A stretch of DNA of 8,714 nucleotides from CAZBYL01 sp964522805. GTDB lineage: Bacteria; Synergistota; Synergistia; Synergistales; Synergistaceae. Positions 6,523 through 8,714 of the stretch are shown here, piece by piece. The first letter of the stretch is position 1. Each line of letters begins with the position of its first letter. The position numbers were made by a program, and so were the translations under genes. Under the pieces are notes generated by a model. That model did no database searches. It saw nothing but the letters and a program-made list of their open reading frames with translations, and was not told the origin of the DNA. The stretch spans positions 1-8,714 of the forward strand of contig CAZFWP010000079.1 of NCBI GenBank assembly GCA_964522805.1, in the 5' to 3' direction.

Positions 6523-7538
6523 TGGCGCATTTCAGAATGCACGGAGCAAATCCCGAAAAGCTCTATAAGAACTTAGGCATTCCCATGCCTGATAAGATAT
6601 ATGATTTCAGTACCAATACCAACGCCTTGGAGTGGGACGGAGAGATTATTCTCGATATGAAAAAGACTCTCTGTGACTACCCCGATGACGAGGCCTCCGA
6701 TGTGCGCGCCCTCCTTGCCAAGAAGAATAACCGCCAAGAGCGGGAAATATTAGTTACCAACGGCTCAAATGAGACGATATACCTTTTAGCCTCTTATCAG
6801 GGAGGCAAGAACAACGCCGTACTGGAACCGGTCTATGGAGAATATCGCCGCGCATTGGAGAGCTACCATGCAGCGGTACGCACAATAAACTCACTAAACG
6901 AGCTCACAGCAGAAGATAGAACAATCTGGCTCTGCAACCCCTGCAACCCTACAGGAAGCTATCTTTCCGGTGCGGAACTGTCGGCAGTCTTTTTGAAAAA
7001 CAGAGATAAACTTTTTATCGTTGATGAGGCCTACAGGGATTTTTTGCTGGGAGAAGACAGAAGCCCCGATTTCAAAGAATTTGAAAACGTGGTGGTTATG
7101 CGTTCGCTGACAAAAATTTACCATCTTTGCGGCAGCAGAATCGGCTATGTGATGGCAAGCGAGACCATTATCGCCATGCTGAAATTGCGTCAGCCGACAT
7201 GGAGCGTCAATTCTCTTGCCCAAACTGCGGCGGCGGCTTTTTTGAACGACGAAGAGTTCCCCGCTAAGACAAGAGAGTATTACCGCAAAGAGATTCCCCG
7301 ATTTATGGGAATGCTTCTCAAAGCAGGGGCAGAGCTGCTTCCAACCTCGGTGAATTATTTTTTAATGAAGGTTTACAATGATGAAGATTTTATCACCTTC
7401 ATGCTCAAACACGGTTTTGTCGTCCGCCACACAAGAAATTTTTCGGGTCTGGGCGGCGCCTATGTGCGGATTGCAGCACGAACTCCTCATGAGAACGAAC
7501 TTTTTGTGCAGGCAGTTAAGGATTACCTTACACCATGA
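6522..7538 (+). CDS. cobD: L-threonine-O-3-phosphate decarboxylase CobD
   Basis: A 338-residue PLP enzyme of the fold-type I aminotransferase family. CobD decarboxylates L-threonine phosphate to (R)-1-amino-2-propanol O-2-phosphate, the substrate of the CbiB encoded just upstream. Visible features: N-terminal HGANPEKLYKNLGIP..IYDFSTNTNAL typical of CobD, TNGSNETIYLL, NPCNPTG (139-145, Asn142 near PLP), DEAYRDF (Asp168, Tyr171), SLTKIY with the PLP-binding Lys198, and a C-terminal YVRIAAR with the carboxylate-binding arginine. The closest alternative is histidinol-phosphate aminotransferase (HisC), but the N-terminus and the B12 neighbours favour CobD. ATG 6522 is preferred: GGGAGG at 6508-6513 is 8 nt upstream and the start overlaps the cbiB stop (TAATG). 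The frame extends to 6483 inside cbiB without family similarity. Confidence 0.93.
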   Translation: MAHFRMHGANPEKLYKNLGIPMPDKIYDFSTNTNALEWDGEIILDMKKTLCDYPDDEASDVRALLAKKNNRQEREILVTNGSNETIYLLASYQGGKNNAVLEPVYGEYRRALESYHAAVRTINSLNELTAEDRTIWLCNPCNPTGSYLSGAELSAVFLKNRDKLFIVDEAYRDFLLGEDRSPDFKEFENVVVMRSLTKIYHLCGSRIGYVMASETIIAMLKLRQPTWSVNSLAQTAAAAFLNDEEFPAKTREYYRKEIPRFMGMLLKAGAELLPTSVNYFLMKVYNDEDFITFMLKHGFVVRHTRNFSGLGGAYVRIAARTPHENELFVQAVKDYLTP

Positions 7539-8131
7539 AAATATATTTAATTCGCCACGCTCTTTCCATAGCCAACAGCTTAAAAATTTGGACAGGACAG
7601 ATGGATGTTGATTTATCGGCTGCGGGCATCGCCGAACAGCGCGCACTTTCCAAAAGGTTTCAGTATCCAAGTGCCGACATCTATGTCTCCTCGCCGCTGC
7701 TGCGCTGTACACACTCACTTAAGCTATTGTACGGTCGAGACGCTGATATTCTCATGCCGGAGTTTATGGAGTGTTCTTTAGGTATACTGGAAGGCAAAAG
7801 CTATACCAATCTCAATGATGACGATAATTACTTAGCCTGGCTGCGTGAGCCCGATCAAGCCCCTCCGCGCGGGGAGAGCTTCAACAGCTTTAGAAGGAGA
7901 GTTGAGTCAGGGTTTATCAAGCTTTTGGATATTATTAACAGCAGACAGATGAATAGTGCCGCTGTGGTACTGCACGGCAATGTGATGCGCGCTGTTTTGC
8001 ACGCCTTCGCAGACCCAGGCATCGCTCACAGTGATTGGAAAATACCTAACGGCGGGCTTTACAATATCGATGTTGACAGCGCAGATATGCATGTCACATC
8101 ATGGCGGCAATTACCCGAAGACATTTTCTAA
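7535..8131 (+). CDS. cobC: Alpha-ribazole phosphatase, histidine phosphatase family (CobC)
   Basis: A 198-residue phosphoglycerate-mutase-like phosphatase. CobC removes the 5' phosphate from alpha-ribazole phosphate or adenosylcobalamin phosphate at the end of nucleotide-loop assembly. The phosphohistidine motif LIRHALS carries Arg7 and His8, with Ala in place of the usual Gly of RHG. SSPLLRCTHSLKLL supplies the second arginine, FMECSLGILEG the likely proton donor Glu79, and VVLHGNVMRAVL the second catalytic His147. The stretch YLAWLREPDQAPPRGESFNSFRRRVESGF aligns well by eye with enterobacterial CobC. It starts with ATGA overlapping the cobD stop by 4 nt, so it is the third gene of the operon and probably coupled. 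Histidine phosphatases are easily misassigned, but the operon position supports CobC. Confidence 0.88.
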   Translation: MKIYLIRHALSIANSLKIWTGQMDVDLSAAGIAEQRALSKRFQYPSADIYVSSPLLRCTHSLKLLYGRDADILMPEFMECSLGILEGKSYTNLNDDDNYLAWLREPDQAPPRGESFNSFRRRVESGFIKLLDIINSRQMNSAAVVLHGNVMRAVLHAFADPGIAHSDWKIPNGGLYNIDVDSADMHVTSWRQLPEDIF

Positions 8132-8151
8132 TAATTGTACTTTTAACAGCA

Positions 8152-8170
8152 TAGATTATGCTATAATCTA
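8152..8170. promoter_or_regulatory. 19-bp inverted repeat over the cbiK promoter (candidate operator)
   Basis: TAGATTAT-GCT-ATAATCTA is a perfect 8-3-8 inverted repeat that contains the -10 box in its right arm. A second one, AGCATA-gat-TATGCT (8148-8162), overlaps it. There is no T-run after it, so it is not an intrinsic terminator for cobC. Symmetry and position suggest a repressor site; the protein is unknown. The half TAGATTA differs by one base from the TAGGTTA half-site of the DtxR box, but the spacing between halves differs (5 versus 3 bp). Confidence 0.45.
8159..8167 (+). promoter_or_regulatory. Extended -10 promoter driving the riboswitch-cbiK transcript
   Basis: TGCTATAAT matches the extended -10 consensus TGnTATAAT exactly. 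No good -35 lies at 16-18 bp (TTGTAC at 8135-8140 is 21 bp away), which an extended -10 can tolerate. Transcription would begin about 8174, giving a leader of roughly 300 nt. Confidence 0.65.
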
Positions 8171-8171
8171 A

Positions 8172-8322
8172 CGGTGAAAATTAAATAATCTCTGGTGAAA
8201 GGGAAGACGGTTAGAATCCGTCACGGCCCCGCCACTGTAACTCTGACGAGTTCGATTTATGCCACTGGTTTTACTGGGAAGGCTCGAACAAGGATGAAGA
8301 GAAGTCAGGATAACTTAACCGG
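8172..8322 (+). promoter_or_regulatory. Adenosylcobalamin (B12) riboswitch aptamer
   Basis: The conserved core of the cobalamin riboswitch is present in order: TCTGGTGAAAGGGAA (8190-8204), the P4 hairpin GACGG..CCGTC (8205-8221), CGGCCCCGCCACTGTAA (8224-8240), GCCACTGG..CTGGGAAGGC (8261-8283), and the B12 box AAGTCAGGATAACTTAACC (8302-8320). Stems visible by eye include TCTCT (8189-8193) with AGAGA (8298-8302), and GTTCGA (8250-8255) with TCGAAC (8284-8289). The outer P1 stem is not resolved; edges are approximate. It precedes cbiK and should lower its expression when cobalamin is plentiful, through the terminator that follows. Confidence 0.93.
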
Positions 8323-8357
8323 AGACGAAGGGGGTATGTTTGCGTGGGCGAACTCCT

Positions 8358-8382
8358 TTACAGCTAAAAACATCTGCTGTAA
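8358..8382 (+). promoter_or_regulatory. Expression-platform hairpin
   Basis: TTACAGC (8358-8364) pairs perfectly with GCTGTAA (8376-8382) around an 11-nt loop, between the aptamer and the terminator. Another hairpin, GTTTGC (8338-8343) with GCGAAC (8348-8353), precedes it. They probably organise the switching region. Confidence 0.5.
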
Positions 8383-8387
8383 CTGGG

Positions 8388-8425
8388 TAAGACGCGACAG
8401 GCAACTTGGTCGGGTCTTATTTTTT
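8388..8425 (+). terminator. Rho-independent terminator of the B12 riboswitch
   Basis: TAAGAC-g-CGAC (8388-8398) pairs with GTCG-g-GTCTTA (8409-8419): ten base pairs with one mismatch around a 10-nt loop, followed at once by six T (8420-8425). It lies after the aptamer and before the cbiK ribosome site, so it is best read as the ligand-controlled terminator. Confidence 0.88.
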
Positions 8426-8455
8426 GTTCAAAACTGTTTTTGGGAACCGAGAGTT

Positions 8456-8461
8456 AGGAGG
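8456..8461 (+). promoter_or_regulatory. Ribosome binding site of cbiK
   Basis: AGGAGG is 11 nt before ATG 8473 and only 2 nt before the in-frame ATG at 8464. The second spacing is too short, so 8473 is the more likely start. Confidence 0.7.
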
Positions 8462-8472
8462 AAATGTTAACC

Positions 8473-8714
8473 ATGTTTAAGACATTTGCGGTAATCCTGG
8501 CCGCCACTGTGATAATGGCAGCTGGAACACCATCTTTTGCCGCACCGGTGAAAGCGGACAAAAAGGGTATTCTTATCGCCTCTTTCGGCACATCAATGCC
8601 GCAGGCGAAGAGAGCGATTGACAATCTTGTGGAATCAACAAAAAAAGCCTTTCCTGGGGTAGAAGTACGGATATCCTATACTTCAAACATCATTCGCAAA
8701 AAAATAGCCAAAGA
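8473..8714 (+). CDS. cbiK: Sirohydrochlorin cobaltochelatase CbiK, exported type (3' end beyond window)
   Basis: The first 80 residues of a CbiK-family chelatase, which inserts Co(II) into sirohydrochlorin (or the oxidised form) early in anaerobic cobalamin synthesis. After the leader, KKGILIASFGTSMPQAKRAIDNL matches the CbiK start (ALLVVSFGTS in Salmonella), and YTSNIIRKKIAK matches its TSGMIIRK block. Residues 1-23 form a signal peptide: Lys3, a hydrophobic stretch FAVILAATVIMAAG and a probable cleavage SFA|AP after residue 23, as in the periplasmic CbiK of Desulfovibrio. The metal-binding histidines and any haem ligand lie past the window end. The gene is preceded by the B12 riboswitch and terminator, and probably heads an operon that continues downstream. 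Start ATG 8473 is preferred over 8464 on ribosome-site spacing. Confidence 0.88.
   Translation, partial: MFKTFAVILAATVIMAAGTPSFAAPVKADKKGILIASFGTSMPQAKRAIDNLVESTKKAFPGVEVRISYTSNIIRKKIAK

Noticed and set aside
7362..7718. 118-codon minus-strand open frame across the cobD/cobC junction
   Set aside because: Antisense shadow of two genes whose frames carry clear catalytic motifs.
8148..8170. Inverted repeat as a terminator for the cbiB-cobD-cobC operon
   Set aside because: The stem is A/T-rich and is followed by AACGGTG rather than a T-run; its overlap with an extended -10 box fits an operator or promoter better.
8195..8470. 91-codon plus-strand open frame before cbiK
   Set aside because: It runs through the cobalamin riboswitch core and its terminator; the base conservation there is explained by RNA structure, and the peptide resembles nothing.

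Overview
The window looks like chromosomal DNA from an anaerobic bacterium that makes its own cobalamin by the oxygen-independent (CbiK) route. Base composition is close to balanced, Shine-Dalgarno sites are strong and purine-rich, and intergenic gaps are short. The DtxR-type regulator and the YprA/MrfA-type helicase resemble Bacillota proteins. An exported sirohydrochlorin cobaltochelatase suggests a cell with a periplasm, so a diderm Bacillota (Negativicutes-like) or a similar diderm anaerobe is my best guess. This placement is inference from protein character, not from a search.

Layout. (1) At 100-1779 (+) lies a complete ilvD, dihydroxy-acid dehydratase of branched-chain amino acid synthesis. 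(2) At 1785-2987 (-), convergent with ilvD and only 5 bp from it, lies a two-gene unit: an MBL-fold hydrolase transcribed first, then a short DtxR/MntR-type metal-dependent repressor. (3) A divergent intergenic region at 2988-3125 separates this unit from a complete MrfA/YprA-type DEAD/DEAH helicase at 3126-5420 (+). (4) After a 163-bp gap comes a tightly coupled late-cobalamin operon: cbiB (5584-6522), cobD (6522-7538) and cobC (7535-8131), with 1- and 4-nt overlaps. (5) The 341 bp from 8132 to 8472 are non-coding but dense: an extended -10 promoter inside a 19-bp inverted repeat, an adenosylcobalamin riboswitch, an intrinsic terminator and a strong ribosome binding site. They lead into cbiK, which is cut by the window end.

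How the genes work together. CbiK inserts cobalt into sirohydrochlorin at the start of the anaerobic corrin pathway. CobD makes aminopropanol phosphate, CbiB attaches it to the corrin ring, and CobC dephosphorylates the lower-ligand intermediate at the end. The late genes lie upstream of the riboswitch, so the riboswitch in this window can control only cbiK and whatever follows it, while cbiB-cobD-cobC lack a visible B12 element. ilvD, the regulator/hydrolase pair and the helicase look like unrelated neighbours.

I see no tRNA, rRNA, CRISPR array, insertion sequence or obvious foreign island. Nothing here amounts to a clearly new system. The most interesting points are the regulatory architecture before cbiK, the export signal on CbiK, and the mixed metal site of the DtxR-family protein.
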